NCBI GenBank assembly: GCA_947488905.1
Contig: CANLBJ010000002.1
Span: 1-64,000 of the forward strand
Direction of reading: 5' to 3'
Length of the DNA: 64,000 nucleotides
Source: Ulvibacter algarum
GTDB lineage: Bacteria; Bacteroidota; Bacteroidia; Flavobacteriales; Flavobacteriaceae
This document shows, one piece after another, positions 19,136 to 27,932 of this stretch. The translations under genes and the position numbers were made by a program. Within the stretch, counting starts at the first letter, position 1. Every line of letters begins with the position of its first letter. The notes beneath the pieces were generated by a model, which saw nothing but the letters and a program-made list of their open reading frames with translations, did no database searches and was not told the origin of the DNA.

Positions 19136-19182
19136 TGCTAAAAAAAAAGCTCGCTCAAACCTTAATGGTAAGAGCGAGCTTT
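19136..19182 (-). terminator. Terminator of the GAPDH gene
   Basis: The inverted repeat AAAGCTCGCTC...GAGCGAGCTTT is followed on the minus strand by a run of T. It lies about 35 bp past the GAPDH stop codon. Confidence 0.88.
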
Positions 19183-19217
19183 AAATGTTTAACATTTTTC
19201 GCCGTAAGGCAAACCTA

Positions 19218-20666
19218 CTAGTAATACGTAAATCTTCTTACTTTACTAATGTGTTTTGCAAGACGCATTACTTGATGGCTGTAACCATACTCATTATCGT
19301 ACCATACGTAAATCACACAGTTTTTACCGTCTTTAGTTACAATAGTTGCGTTGCTATCAAATATAGATGGAGCAGAAGAACCAACGATATCGCTAGAAAC
19401 TAGCTCATTGTTTAAAGAGTATTTAATTTGCTCTACAAGGTTACCTTCAAGTGCATATTTTTTGATTGTAGCGTTTAGAGCATCTACAGATGTAGTGTTT
19501 TCTAATTCTAATTTTAAAATAGCAAGAGAACCGTTAGGTACAGGAACACGTATCGCGTTTGATGTAAGTTTTCCTTCAAAACTTGGTAATGCTTTAGAAA
19601 CTGCGCTACCTGCACCAGTTTCTGTAATAACCATGTTTAAAGCTGCTGCTCTACCACGACGGTGTTTTTTGTGCATATTATCTACCAAGTTCTGGTCATT
19701 AGTATATGCGTGAATAGTCTCAAGGTGTCCTTGAACAACGCCAAAACTATCTTCCATTGCTTTTAGCACTGGCGTGATTGCATTTGTAGTACAAGATGCT
19801 GCAGAGAAAATATTAATCTCGTCTGGATTGTTCTCAAGGTGGTTTACACCGTGAACAATATTAGGTATTCCTTTACCAGGAGCTGTTAATAATACTTTGC
19901 TAGCTCCATTAGGTACTAAGTGTCTTTCTAGTGCTTCTTTATCTCTAAAAGCTCCTGTGTTATCAATAACGAGTGCATCATTAATACCATAAGAAGTGTA
20001 ATCTATATCTTCTGGAGCGTTTGCAGAAATCATATGAACAGTAGTACCGTTAATGATAAGTGCTTTGTTCTCTACATCTATACGAACCGTACCAGCAAAA
20101 TCACCGTGTACAGAGTCGTACTTTAATAATGAAGCTCTTTTTTCTAAAACTGTTTGGTCTATTGTACCACGAGTTACGATAGCTCTAAGACGCATCTGGC
20201 TTCCTTGACCTGTACGGGTCATTAGCTCTCTAGCTAATAATCTACCTATACGACCAAAACCGTATAAAACTACATCTTTAGGTTGGATGTTTTCAGAGTC
20301 TTTTGCGTCTGCTAACTTAGATGCAACAAAAGCCGTTGCGTCTGGAAATTTGTTATCTTCTAGGTGGTATTCGTATGTTAATTTACCTATGTCTAACTTA
20401 GAAGGTGGTAAATCAAGTAATTTTATAGCTTGAGCGATCTCTACAGAATCAAATATAGAGATAGGCTTCTGTACAAACTCGCCTGCATACTCGTGAAGGT
20501 TAAGAATCTCACTAACGTTACGGTCAATAAGTTGGTTTCTAAAAATTACAAGTTCAATAGCTTTATCATACCATAAGTCACTTATGATATTAATAAATTC
20601 TACAGTTGCCTTGCGGCGATCTGTTTGAAAAGACAGTTCTTTTTCATAAACGTCATCAAAAGTCAT
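19218..20666 (-). CDS. Glyceraldehyde-3-phosphate dehydrogenase, long form
   Basis: 482 aa, about 130-150 residues longer than classical GAPDH. The Rossmann motif LYGFGRIGRLLAR starts near residue 134 and the catalytic Cys is in SCTTNA (C292). The late conserved segment WYDNEYGYSHQVMRLAKH is also present. The N-terminal 125 residues form a helical extension without a recognised motif; extended GAPDHs of this type are known in Bacteroidota. It converts glyceraldehyde-3-phosphate to 1,3-bisphosphoglycerate, or the reverse. Direction and cofactor preference are not evident from sequence. It stands alone with its own -7 box and terminator. Confidence 0.93.
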   Translation of the reverse strand: MTFDDVYEKELSFQTDRRKATVEFINIISDLWYDKAIELVIFRNQLIDRNVSEILNLHEYAGEFVQKPISIFDSVEIAQAIKLLDLPPSKLDIGKLTYEYHLEDNKFPDATAFVASKLADAKDSENIQPKDVVLYGFGRIGRLLARELMTRTGQGSQMRLRAIVTRGTIDQTVLEKRASLLKYDSVHGDFAGTVRIDVENKALIINGTTVHMISANAPEDIDYTSYGINDALVIDNTGAFRDKEALERHLVPNGASKVLLTAPGKGIPNIVHGVNHLENNPDEINIFSAASCTTNAITPVLKAMEDSFGVVQGHLETIHAYTNDQNLVDNMHKKHRRGRAAALNMVITETGAGSAVSKALPSFEGKLTSNAIRVPVPNGSLAILKLELENTTSVDALNATIKKYALEGNLVEQIKYSLNNELVSSDIVGSSAPSIFDSNATIVTKDGKNCVIYVWYDNEYGYSHQVMRLAKHISKVRRFTYY

Positions 20667-20722
20667 AGTTGTGTTGTTTTTATAAATTTCTGAAATTCAG
20701 AATTTAGGGTTGAAAATTTTGC

Positions 20723-20731
20723 GCAAAAATA
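20723..20731 (-). promoter_or_regulatory. Putative -7 box of the GAPDH gene
   Basis: The minus strand reads TATTTTTGC, matching TAnnTTTG, about 57 bp before the ATG. No clear -33 element was seen. Confidence 0.45.
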
Positions 20732-20973
20732 CTCATTTGCTTTGGTTTGTAATCTCTTTTTTCTGAAATATTATTGGGTTTACTAAAACGTTATCGAAAA
20801 CATTAAATGAATCTGAAATGTTAGAAAGTTGGGAGTGGGAAGTTTAGCTCTAGAACGGCGACCGTTATTTTTTCTTCGGAAATATGATCACTTTTAAATA
20901 TTCGCTTTACCCATCAAGACTGAATAATCTTCATCTTCATCTTCAATGTTCTTGATAATTGTGTTTTTGTTAT

Positions 20974-21009
20974 CAAAAAACAAACCCCCAGCTCGTTAGA
21001 GTGGGGGTT
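20974..21009 (-). terminator. Terminator of degP
   Basis: The stem AACCCCCA/TGGGGGTT with an 11-base loop is followed by GTTTTTTG on the minus strand. A second hairpin (GATAAGAAG...CTTCTTATTC, 21021-21049) overlaps the degP stop codon just before it. Confidence 0.85.
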
Positions 21010-21044
21010 GCAAATTTTTAGAATAAGAAGCTTCCGCAACCTTC

Positions 21045-22436
21045 TTATCTAAAAATGTATGAATGTGTTTCTCCTTTTTTATTTACAAAAGTAATTTTAA
21101 GATTGTCTTCATATCTTCTTGAAGCCATTACACGTTTTGCATCGTCAATATTTTTAATAGGAATGTCGTCTATCATTGTGATAATATCGCCTTCTATTTT
21201 ATAACGTTTTGTAGATTCTGTTAATGCTCTACTTATCTCTACACCATATTCAATTCCTTTATTTTTTAAATAAGATTGTGATACGTTTTTAACCTCCATA
21301 CCTATGTCTGGTATTTCTAACGTTTCTAGTTTTATTAATGTAACCGGAATATTCTTTTTGTTTCCATCTCTTAAAACCTGTACATCTACCACATCGTTAG
21401 GGCGTTTAGAACCTAAATATCCTACAAGATCAGAGAATTTACCAATTTTAATTCCGTCAACATTTTGTATAATATCTCCAGATTTGATCCCTCCTTTTTC
21501 TGCACCACTACCTGCCTCAACATCTGCAACGTGAACACCTGGAGCTATATTAACACCGCTGGCTATTGCAGCTGCATTGTTTAAAGCAGAGATGCCTAAT
21601 ATTCCTCTTTGTACATCACCATACTCCATAATGTCTTCAATTACTTTACGAGCATTATTAGACGGTACCGCAAAAGAATAACCTACATAAGAGCCAGTCT
21701 CACTTGTGATTGCTGTATTAATACCTATAAGCTCACCATTTGTGTTTACTAAAGCACCACCGCTGTTACCACGATTTACTGCTGCATCTGTTTGTATAAA
21801 AGATTGAGTATCTCTATCACCAGCAAGGTCACGAGCTTTAGCGCTTACAATACCTGCTGTTACTGTAGACGTAAGGTTAAAAGGGTTTCCTACTGCTAGC
21901 ACCCATTCTCCAATTTTCACATTGTTAGAGTCTGCAAAAGGAACAAATGGAAACTCAATATCACTTGCTTTTATACGTATTAATGCTATGTCTGTCTTAG
22001 GGTCAGTACCTATAAGTTCTGCTTCATAGGTTTGATTATTATTAAGAGTAACTGTGAGTTCGCTTGCGTTTTCAATAACGTGATTGTTAGTTACTATATA
22101 TCCATCTGGTGATATGATAACACCACTACCTGTACCAAGCATTGCTCTTGGTCTACCGCTACCATTCATATATTCAAAAACATTTGTGGGTTGTGCTGCG
22201 ATACTTTTATTCTTAACGTGTACTACTGCGTGAACCGTTTTTTCTGCGGCTTCTGTAAAGTCAACTCCTGCACTTAAAGAGTTAGTACTCGTGTATGTGG
22301 TAGGAATAAAAGTTGGGTTTTCTTGTATAACAGATACGGGTGTAGCCGTCTGTTTATCTTCTAGCATTTTATAACCTCCTATTGATACTACTCCTGCGAT
22401 TACCGCTACTCCTATTAATTGCATTGTCTTTTTCAT
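21045..22436 (-). CDS. DegP/HtrA-type periplasmic serine protease
   Basis: 463 aa. The N-terminal hydrophobic segment (MQLIGVAVIAGVVSIGGYKM) is a signal or anchor. The trypsin-like triad is visible: H119 in TNNHVIENA, D149 in PKTDIALI and S225 in NRGNSGGAL. Two PDZ domains follow (about 283-370 and 375-460). It would degrade or refold misfolded envelope proteins. It is monocistronic with a strong terminator and no clear -7 box. Confidence 0.95.
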   Translation of the reverse strand: MKKTMQLIGVAVIAGVVSIGGYKMLEDKQTATPVSVIQENPTFIPTTYTSTNSLSAGVDFTEAAEKTVHAVVHVKNKSIAAQPTNVFEYMNGSGRPRAMLGTGSGVIISPDGYIVTNNHVIENASELTVTLNNNQTYEAELIGTDPKTDIALIRIKASDIEFPFVPFADSNNVKIGEWVLAVGNPFNLTSTVTAGIVSAKARDLAGDRDTQSFIQTDAAVNRGNSGGALVNTNGELIGINTAITSETGSYVGYSFAVPSNNARKVIEDIMEYGDVQRGILGISALNNAAAIASGVNIAPGVHVADVEAGSGAEKGGIKSGDIIQNVDGIKIGKFSDLVGYLGSKRPNDVVDVQVLRDGNKKNIPVTLIKLETLEIPDIGMEVKNVSQSYLKNKGIEYGVEISRALTESTKRYKIEGDIITMIDDIPIKNIDDAKRVMASRRYEDNLKITFVNKKGETHSYIFR

Positions 22437-22558
22437 ACGCTGTTCTTTTTATTAATTGTAATTAGATAACAATTATTAGACGACGAATATTATACCATAT
22501 TGCAAACTTTAACAACCATTAACATTTAAGAAAAGTTATGGATGGGGCTTGCTTTTTA

Positions 22559-22566
22559 TACCTTTG
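22559..22566 (+). promoter_or_regulatory. -7 box of the dapF operon
   Basis: TACCTTTG is a full match to TAnnTTTG. It ends 6 bases before the dapF ATG at 22573, so the transcript is probably leaderless. The box lies inside the N-terminal extension given by the ORF track, which argues against the TTG start at 22549. Confidence 0.65.
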
Positions 22567-22572
22567 CATAAA

Positions 22573-23349
22573 ATGAGACAACAATTTTATAAATATCAAG
22601 GTACTGGTAACGATTTTGTTATCATTGATAACAGGCTTCAAGAGTTTCCAAAAACCAACACAGCGTTGATTGCTTTAATGTGCGATCGCAAGTTTGGGGT
22701 AGGAGCAGATGGTTTAATATTATTAGAAAACCACGATACATTAGATTTTAAAATGGTGTATTACAATGCAGACGGTAACGAGAGTAGTATGTGTGGTAAT
22801 GGAGGTAGATGTATTGTAGATTTTGCAAAGCAACTAGGTGTCATTGATACTCACACAACTTTTCAAGCAATAGATGGACCTCACGAGGCAGTGGTTAAAG
22901 AGAACACCGTTTCATTAAAAATGATAGATGTTAATGAGGTTGCTATTTCAGAAAGCTATATGTTTTTAAACACAGGCTCACCACACCACGTGCAACTTGT
23001 AAAAAACTTAGATCAATTTGATGTTTTTGAGCAAGGAAGAAGTATAAGAAATAAGGTTTATGGTGATGCAGGTGCTAATGTAAATTTTGTAGAACAAATC
23101 ACAGAAGATTTATACAGTGTAAGAACTTATGAGCGAGGTGTTGAAGATGAGACACTCTCTTGTGGTACTGGTGTAACTGCGGTTGCAATTGCATTAAATA
23201 AAATGAAAAAATTAAAGTCTAATAAGGTAGGTTTAAAGACTCCGGGTGGGACTTTAAAGGTAAGTTTTGATTTGAGTAATGATACGTATACTAACGTGTT
23301 TTTAGAAGGACCAGCAACATTAGTATTTAAAGGAGTATGGGAGCAATAA
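22573..23349 (+). CDS. dapF: Diaminopimelate epimerase
   Basis: Interconverts LL- and meso-diaminopimelate, the last step before peptidoglycan and lysine use. Both catalytic cysteines are visible in MCGNGGRC and SCGTGV. The ATG at 22573 gives the family N-terminus (MRQQFYKYQGTGNDFVIIDN). The track start (TTG, 22549) would include the promoter box. It ends 13 bp inside the following acetyltransferase gene and heads a cell-wall operon with mltG. Confidence 0.96.
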   Translation: MRQQFYKYQGTGNDFVIIDNRLQEFPKTNTALIALMCDRKFGVGADGLILLENHDTLDFKMVYYNADGNESSMCGNGGRCIVDFAKQLGVIDTHTTFQAIDGPHEAVVKENTVSLKMIDVNEVAISESYMFLNTGSPHHVQLVKNLDQFDVFEQGRSIRNKVYGDAGANVNFVEQITEDLYSVRTYERGVEDETLSCGTGVTAVAIALNKMKKLKSNKVGLKTPGGTLKVSFDLSNDTYTNVFLEGPATLVFKGVWEQ

Positions 23350-23867
23350 ACTTACAAGGAAAACATATTGCCCTTAGAGCCCTTGAGCCAGAAGATTTAA
23401 ACTTACTGTTCTCTATAGAGAATGATACAGTAGGGTGGGAGTTAAGCAATACTCAAGCACCTTATTCTAAAGATATTTTAAAACAATATCTGCAAAACGC
23501 GCACCAAGATATTTATGAAGCCAAACAACTACGATTAGTTATTACAGCTTTAGAAAATGATACAGCAATAGGGTTTATAGACCTTTTTGAGTTTGACCCA
23601 AAAAACAGAAGAGTAGGCGTTGGGCTTTTATTATTAGAAGCAGAGAGAGGTAAAGGGTATGGTAAAGATGCTTTAAGCACACTATGCGATTATGCTTTTG
23701 CAGCTTTTCAAGTACATCAGTTGTATGCTAATATAACTTCAGACAATGTTGCTAGTATTGCATTGTTTGAGCGTCAGGGTTTTATAAAAGTAGGAGTTAA
23801 GAAAGATTGGAATATTTCCGGAGGGAAATTTATAGACGAATTATTATATCAATATATCAAAGAATAA
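23337..23867 (+). CDS. GNAT-family N-acetyltransferase (RimJ/RimL-like)
   Basis: 176 aa. It starts within the end of dapF and abuts mltG directly. The layout (IALRALEPEDLNLLFSIEND... LLLLEAERGKGYGKDAL... NVASIALFERQGF) is that of RimJ/RimL-type acetyltransferases, with an RGKGYG acetyl-CoA loop. Its location between two cell-wall genes raises the possibility of an envelope substrate, but this is context only. Confidence 0.88.
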   Translation: MGAINLQGKHIALRALEPEDLNLLFSIENDTVGWELSNTQAPYSKDILKQYLQNAHQDIYEAKQLRLVITALENDTAIGFIDLFEFDPKNRRVGVGLLLLEAERGKGYGKDALSTLCDYAFAAFQVHQLYANITSDNVASIALFERQGFIKVGVKKDWNISGGKFIDELLYQYIKE

Positions 23868-24911
23868 ATGTACTTTAAAAAGATTTTAGTAGCCGTAGCG
23901 CTTATAGGTTTAGTGGTTATGGCTTGTTTTGCATACTATGTGTATAGCAATATTTTTACGCCAAATACAGCTTTTAATAATGAAGAGGCCCACGTTTATG
24001 TGCCAACGGGGGCAAGTTTCTCTCAAGTTGTTGCAGAGCTTACGCCGCTTCTAGATGATGTGGATAGTTTTGTTTCTGTGGCAGAAAAAAAACAATATAA
24101 TAGTAATATCAAAGCGGGACATTTCATCATTAAAAAAGGAATGAATAACAATGATATTATTAATAGTATACGTTCTGGAAACACACCTATAGATATTAAG
24201 TTTAACAACCAAGAGCGACTTGAAAATCTTGCAGGACACCTTGCAGGACAAATGGAGCCAGATAGTATTGCTTTTTTAACTGCATTAAAAGATCCTGCGG
24301 CTTTAAAGAAAAATGGTTTTACTAATGAGACTGCATTGTCAATGTACATTCCTAATACTTATGAGACCTACTGGAATACAACTGCAGAAGATTTTAGAGA
24401 TAAAATGCACACTCAGTACCAACGTTTCTGGAACAAAGAGCGTCTTGCAAAAGCAGCAAAATTAAATATGACCCCACTAGAGATTATATCGCTGGCGGCA
24501 ATTGTACAGAAAGAGACGGCAAAAATAGATGAACGTCCAGATGTTGCGGGGCTTTATTTAAATAGAATAAGAAAAGGGATGCTTCTTCAAGCAGATCCTA
24601 CCGTTATTTACTCTAAAAAACGTAGTGAGAACAATTTTGATCAAGTAATCAAGCGTGTTTTGTATAAAGATCTAGAGATTGACTCAAAGTATAATACTTA
24701 CAAATATGCAGGTGTTCCTCCTGGGCCTATCACCATGCCAGACGTGTCTTCTATAGATGCAGTTCTTGCAGATAAACGTCACGATTATCTCTATATGGTA
24801 GCAGATGTAACCAACTTTGGCTATCACAAGTTTGCAAAATCTCTTGTTGAGCATAACAGAAACAAGGTTTCTTACGTAAACTGGATTAACAAAAACGGAG
24901 TAAACAGGTAA
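23868..24911 (+). CDS. mltG: Endolytic murein transglycosylase
   Basis: 347 aa with one N-terminal membrane segment (ILVAVALIGLVVMACFAYYVY), then a YceG/MltG domain. The catalytic Glu is E216 in IVQKETAKIDERPDVAGLY, followed by the family signature QADPTVIY and the late GPITMPDVSSIDAVL. It cleaves nascent glycan strands and is thought to set their length. It is translationally coupled to the preceding acetyltransferase. Confidence 0.95.
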   Translation: MYFKKILVAVALIGLVVMACFAYYVYSNIFTPNTAFNNEEAHVYVPTGASFSQVVAELTPLLDDVDSFVSVAEKKQYNSNIKAGHFIIKKGMNNNDIINSIRSGNTPIDIKFNNQERLENLAGHLAGQMEPDSIAFLTALKDPAALKKNGFTNETALSMYIPNTYETYWNTTAEDFRDKMHTQYQRFWNKERLAKAAKLNMTPLEIISLAAIVQKETAKIDERPDVAGLYLNRIRKGMLLQADPTVIYSKKRSENNFDQVIKRVLYKDLEIDSKYNTYKYAGVPPGPITMPDVSSIDAVLADKRHDYLYMVADVTNFGYHKFAKSLVEHNRNKVSYVNWINKNGVNR

Positions 24912-25077
24912 TAAAATATTTTCTTCGGAAATTTTAAGTTGTTGTAAATCTGTAAATTAACACTATTATTGAGTGTTTACGCACTGTGGGAGAGTTCTTA
25001 CGGCTTAGAAAAAAATCATCAAAATAACACTTTAACATTTTTTAACGAAATAAGTTTTTAGGTTTTCGCTTAAGTAG

Positions 25078-25085
25078 TATCTTTG
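25078..25085 (+). promoter_or_regulatory. -7 box of the lysozyme-like gene
   Basis: TATCTTTG matches TAnnTTTG, 46 bp upstream of the ATG at 25132. The 202 bp gap after mltG also holds a TTCGGAAA motif at 24924. Confidence 0.55.
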
Positions 25086-25131
25086 CACGCCGAAAATAAA
25101 GGGTTTTAAACTCTTGAAATTTCAGAAAAAA

Positions 25132-25782
25132 ATGAAGAAAAAAGTAAGTGCTTTAGTATTCGTTGCATTAGTAATGTTAATGACAAAATCTGGTTATTCT
25201 AATATAACCTCTTTTGATTTCTCTGAGTATAGACTTGATAATACTATTTTAGAGTATACAGTCTTAAATGAAGATGAAGTCGCGGTAGACACATTTGTTC
25301 CTGTTTCTTTTTCTATATTCCTTGATAAGGGTTTTATAGGTTTTAAAGAAGCGTTAGGTTTTAAAGAATCTCAAGGTGATTATGGTGTTGTAAACCAGTT
25401 TGGGTATATGGGTAAATATCAGTTTGGTAAGGGTACTCTAGCTATGATTGGTATTAAAGATCATAATTCTTTTTTAGAAAACTCACAATGGCAAGAAGCT
25501 GCTTTTAAGGCTAATACGGCAAGAAACAAATGGATTTTGCGTAAAGACATTAAAAGAAGCGTAGGCAGATATATAAATGGAGTAAGAGTTACTGAAAGTG
25601 GTATACTAGCCGCTGCACATCTTGCAGGAGCAGGAAATGTAAAAGATTATTTGCGCTCAGGTGGTGTTAATCAGTTTGCAGATGGTAATGGCGTTACTAT
25701 CGCTTATTATTTAAAAAAGTTTTCTGGTTATGATTTGTCTTTTATTAAGGCAAACAAAAAAGCAAAAGTGAATATGTTATAA
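25132..25782 (+). CDS. Secreted lysozyme-like (transglycosylase-fold) protein
   Basis: 216 aa from the ATG at 25132; the track start is a TTG six codons upstream. An N-terminal signal (KVSALVFVALVMLMTKSGYS) is followed by about 60 unassigned residues. Then comes a segment, KESQGDYGVVNQFGYMGKYQFG, like the catalytic-Glu region of lysozyme-like proteins. The later AHLAGAGNVKDYLRSGG also fits that fold. Peptidoglycan cleavage is inferred; the Glu in KESQG is the candidate. It follows mltG but has its own promoter box. It could instead be a non-enzymatic binding relative. Confidence 0.7.
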   Translation: MKKKVSALVFVALVMLMTKSGYSNITSFDFSEYRLDNTILEYTVLNEDEVAVDTFVPVSFSIFLDKGFIGFKEALGFKESQGDYGVVNQFGYMGKYQFGKGTLAMIGIKDHNSFLENSQWQEAAFKANTARNKWILRKDIKRSVGRYINGVRVTESGILAAAHLAGAGNVKDYLRSGGVNQFADGNGVTIAYYLKKFSGYDLSFIKANKKAKVNML

Positions 25783-25793
25783 TTTGGATTAAT

Positions 25794-26510
25794 TTACAGA
25801 TTTTGAATTATAAACAGGGTAGGTCTTTTATTAAGATCTACCTTTTTTCTTTTCCACTCATTTACAGTAAATGTTTTTATATACTCTGTAGGGAGTGTTA
25901 TGTCGCAAGCAACACAGATACTAGTATTTTTGTTAAGACTAGTAATAAGACTCTCAAGCATCTGGTTATTTCTGTAAGGTGTTTCTATAAAAGCTTGCGC
26001 TTGGTCATAGTCTCCACTCATTTTTTCTAAACGTTTTATAGCTGCTTTGCGTTCTTGCTTATCTATAGGTAGGTAGCCATTAAATGCAAAGTTTTGTCCA
26101 TTAAAACCACTAGCCATCATAGCAAGTAAAATAGAAGAAGGCCCTACAAGTGGGACTACCTTAATGCCTTGCTTGTGTGCTTCTTGCACTACGAGAGCTC
26201 CAGGGTCTGCAATACCTGGGCAACCAGCGTCAGATATTACACCAACGTCTTTTCCTTCTAAACAAGGGGTGATCATTGATGGTATTTCTTCTGGGGCAGT
26301 ATATTTGTTAATCTCACTAAGATGGAGATCTGCCTGTGATTTATTAGGACTAATGCTCTTGATAAATCTTCTTGCAGATTTTTCATGTTCTACTACATAA
26401 TAATCAATTTCTTCTACTGCCTTTTTTACTAAAAAGGGTAATACTTCTAGTGGTGGAGTGTCTCCTAAGGTACACGGTATTAAATATAGATTTCCTTTTT
26501 CTTTTTTCAT
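25794..26510 (-). CDS. RsmI-like SAM-dependent methyltransferase (tetrapyrrole methylase fold)
   Basis: 238 aa. The N-terminus GNLYLIPCTLGDTPPLEVLP and the motif DAGCPGIADPGALVVQEAHK are those of the RsmI/tetrapyrrole methylase fold; RsmI makes 2'-O-methyl C1402 in 16S rRNA. The rest (LVGPSSILLAMMASGFNGQNFAFNGYLP) also fits. It lies 7 bp after the sugar dehydrogenase gene on the same strand. Bacteroidota often carry a second, divergent copy of this family, so the exact target is uncertain. Confidence 0.85.
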   Translation of the reverse strand: MKKEKGNLYLIPCTLGDTPPLEVLPFLVKKAVEEIDYYVVEHEKSARRFIKSISPNKSQADLHLSEINKYTAPEEIPSMITPCLEGKDVGVISDAGCPGIADPGALVVQEAHKQGIKVVPLVGPSSILLAMMASGFNGQNFAFNGYLPIDKQERKAAIKRLEKMSGDYDQAQAFIETPYRNNQMLESLITSLNKNTSICVACDITLPTEYIKTFTVNEWKRKKVDLNKRPTLFIIQNL

Positions 26511-26517
26511 TAATGCT

Positions 26518-27891
26518 TTATTTAATAACTAGCTTTTGAGTAAATCTACTACCGTTTTCTACTATTATTTCTGAAATATAAAGTCCTGGTGTTAATGTAG
26601 ATATGTTGATATCATTTGAGAGTGTGTTTAGATTTTTATTGCTAATCACAGCGCTGCCTTTAAGATCGTATATTGTAATCTGGTTGATTATTTGAGCTTG
26701 GCTTGAGATTGTAATCTTGCTAATAGCAGGATTAGGGAAAAGCTTAAAGCCATTTAGTTCAAATGAATCTACAGATAAAGGTACTTGTATTTCTGTTATT
26801 TTATTAATACCACCGTTTATGTCACCTACGTATAATTCTCCAGAAGAATCTCTACCAAAAGTAACCCAGTTTCCAGAAAACGTTCCAAATGATTGATTTT
26901 CGTTGCTAAGGCTAACAGCTCCTATTCTTCCGTCACAATAATCTGCATAAAAATAATACCCTTGAGCATCTGGATACGTTGTTCCTCTATAAACTTTACC
27001 GCCAGTTATAGAGCAAGCACTACCTTGAGAGTATTCATATACTGGAAAGGTTAGTTCGTCATCTGTAGGGCAGCCGCCAGAAGTTTCATAGGTGCTAGTA
27101 CCTTCATAGCATCTCCATCCATAATTAAGATCTGCTATTGTATAGTCTACTCTGTTTATTTCTTCTAAACTTCCTTGTCCTACATCTGCAATCCATAAAT
27201 CATTACTTTCTGGGTCAAAATCATATTTCCAAGGGTTTCTTAAACCTATTGCCCAAATTTCATCTAGTCCGTCAGCATTACCTATGTATGGGTTTCCTGT
27301 GGGTATACTGTAGTTTTCGTTACCAGATGGAGTGTCAACATCTATTCTTAACATTTTACCTAGTGGTGATAATTTGTTTTGAGCTCTGTTTTGTGGGTCT
27401 CCACCGCTTCCTCCATCTCCGGTACCAATGTATAATAAACCATCAGCTCCAAAATCTAGGTATCCTCCATTGTGATTAGAGTAGGGTTGTGTGTAGTCTA
27501 TTATTTCTAGCTCTGTCCCTGGGTCTGCTACATCTGGATTACCTGTTACTGTAAATCTAGAAATCTGTGAGTCTCCATTTGTGTCTGTATAATTCACAAA
27601 AAAGTAACCGTTATTGGCATAGTCAGGGTGAAAAGCTAAGCCTAATAATCCTCGCTCACCGTTAGTAGATATTTGAGAAGAGATATTTAAAAAAGTGCCT
27701 GTTTCGTTTCCGTTTGTGTCTAGGATTACGATTGTTCCTGATTTTTCTACTACAAAAAGTCTGTCGTCTCCAGCATTTTGAATATCTACAGGAGAGTTTA
27801 GACCGGTGGCAAAAGGTTCTAAAGTGATAGATTGAGCATAGCTTACAAAAACAAAGCTAATAGCGATAATACTTAAGATTAAATTTTTCAT
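26518..27891 (-). CDS. PQQ-dependent sugar dehydrogenase family protein, T9SS-exported
   Basis: 457 aa. A signal peptide (ending FVSYAQS) precedes a glucose/sorbosone dehydrogenase-type beta-propeller with GERGLLGLAFHPDY, NHNGGYLDFGADGLLYIGTGDGG and GLRNPWKYDFDP. The C-terminus (FKLFPNPAISKITI...LVIK) is a T9SS type A sorting domain, so the protein is exported to the surface or medium. Related proteins oxidise aldose sugars with PQQ, but the substrate here is unknown, and no PQQ biosynthesis gene is in the window. Confidence 0.9.
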   Translation of the reverse strand: MKNLILSIIAISFVFVSYAQSITLEPFATGLNSPVDIQNAGDDRLFVVEKSGTIVILDTNGNETGTFLNISSQISTNGERGLLGLAFHPDYANNGYFFVNYTDTNGDSQISRFTVTGNPDVADPGTELEIIDYTQPYSNHNGGYLDFGADGLLYIGTGDGGSGGDPQNRAQNKLSPLGKMLRIDVDTPSGNENYSIPTGNPYIGNADGLDEIWAIGLRNPWKYDFDPESNDLWIADVGQGSLEEINRVDYTIADLNYGWRCYEGTSTYETSGGCPTDDELTFPVYEYSQGSACSITGGKVYRGTTYPDAQGYYFYADYCDGRIGAVSLSNENQSFGTFSGNWVTFGRDSSGELYVGDINGGINKITEIQVPLSVDSFELNGFKLFPNPAISKITISSQAQIINQITIYDLKGSAVISNKNLNTLSNDINISTLTPGLYISEIIVENGSRFTQKLVIK

Positions 27892-27932
27892 GGTAGAGTT
27901 CTTTCCCGTAAATGTAATTAAATTGTGACGGC

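Larger units (their letters stand above)
20667..21044. other. 378 bp intergenic region between GAPDH and degP genes
   Basis: No ORF is supported here. It holds the GAPDH -7 box, the degP terminator, three TTCTGAAAT/TCTGAAAT-type motifs (20686, 20762, 20812) and one TTCGGAAA copy at 20875. A short 5 bp hairpin (AACGG/CCGTT, 20854-20866) is followed by T residues on the plus strand, too weak to call as a terminator or small RNA. Confidence 0.6.

Noticed and set aside
20854-20873. Small RNA or terminator on the plus strand (AACGG/CCGTT followed by T residues)
   Set aside because: The stem is only 5 bp and there is no plus-strand gene upstream.
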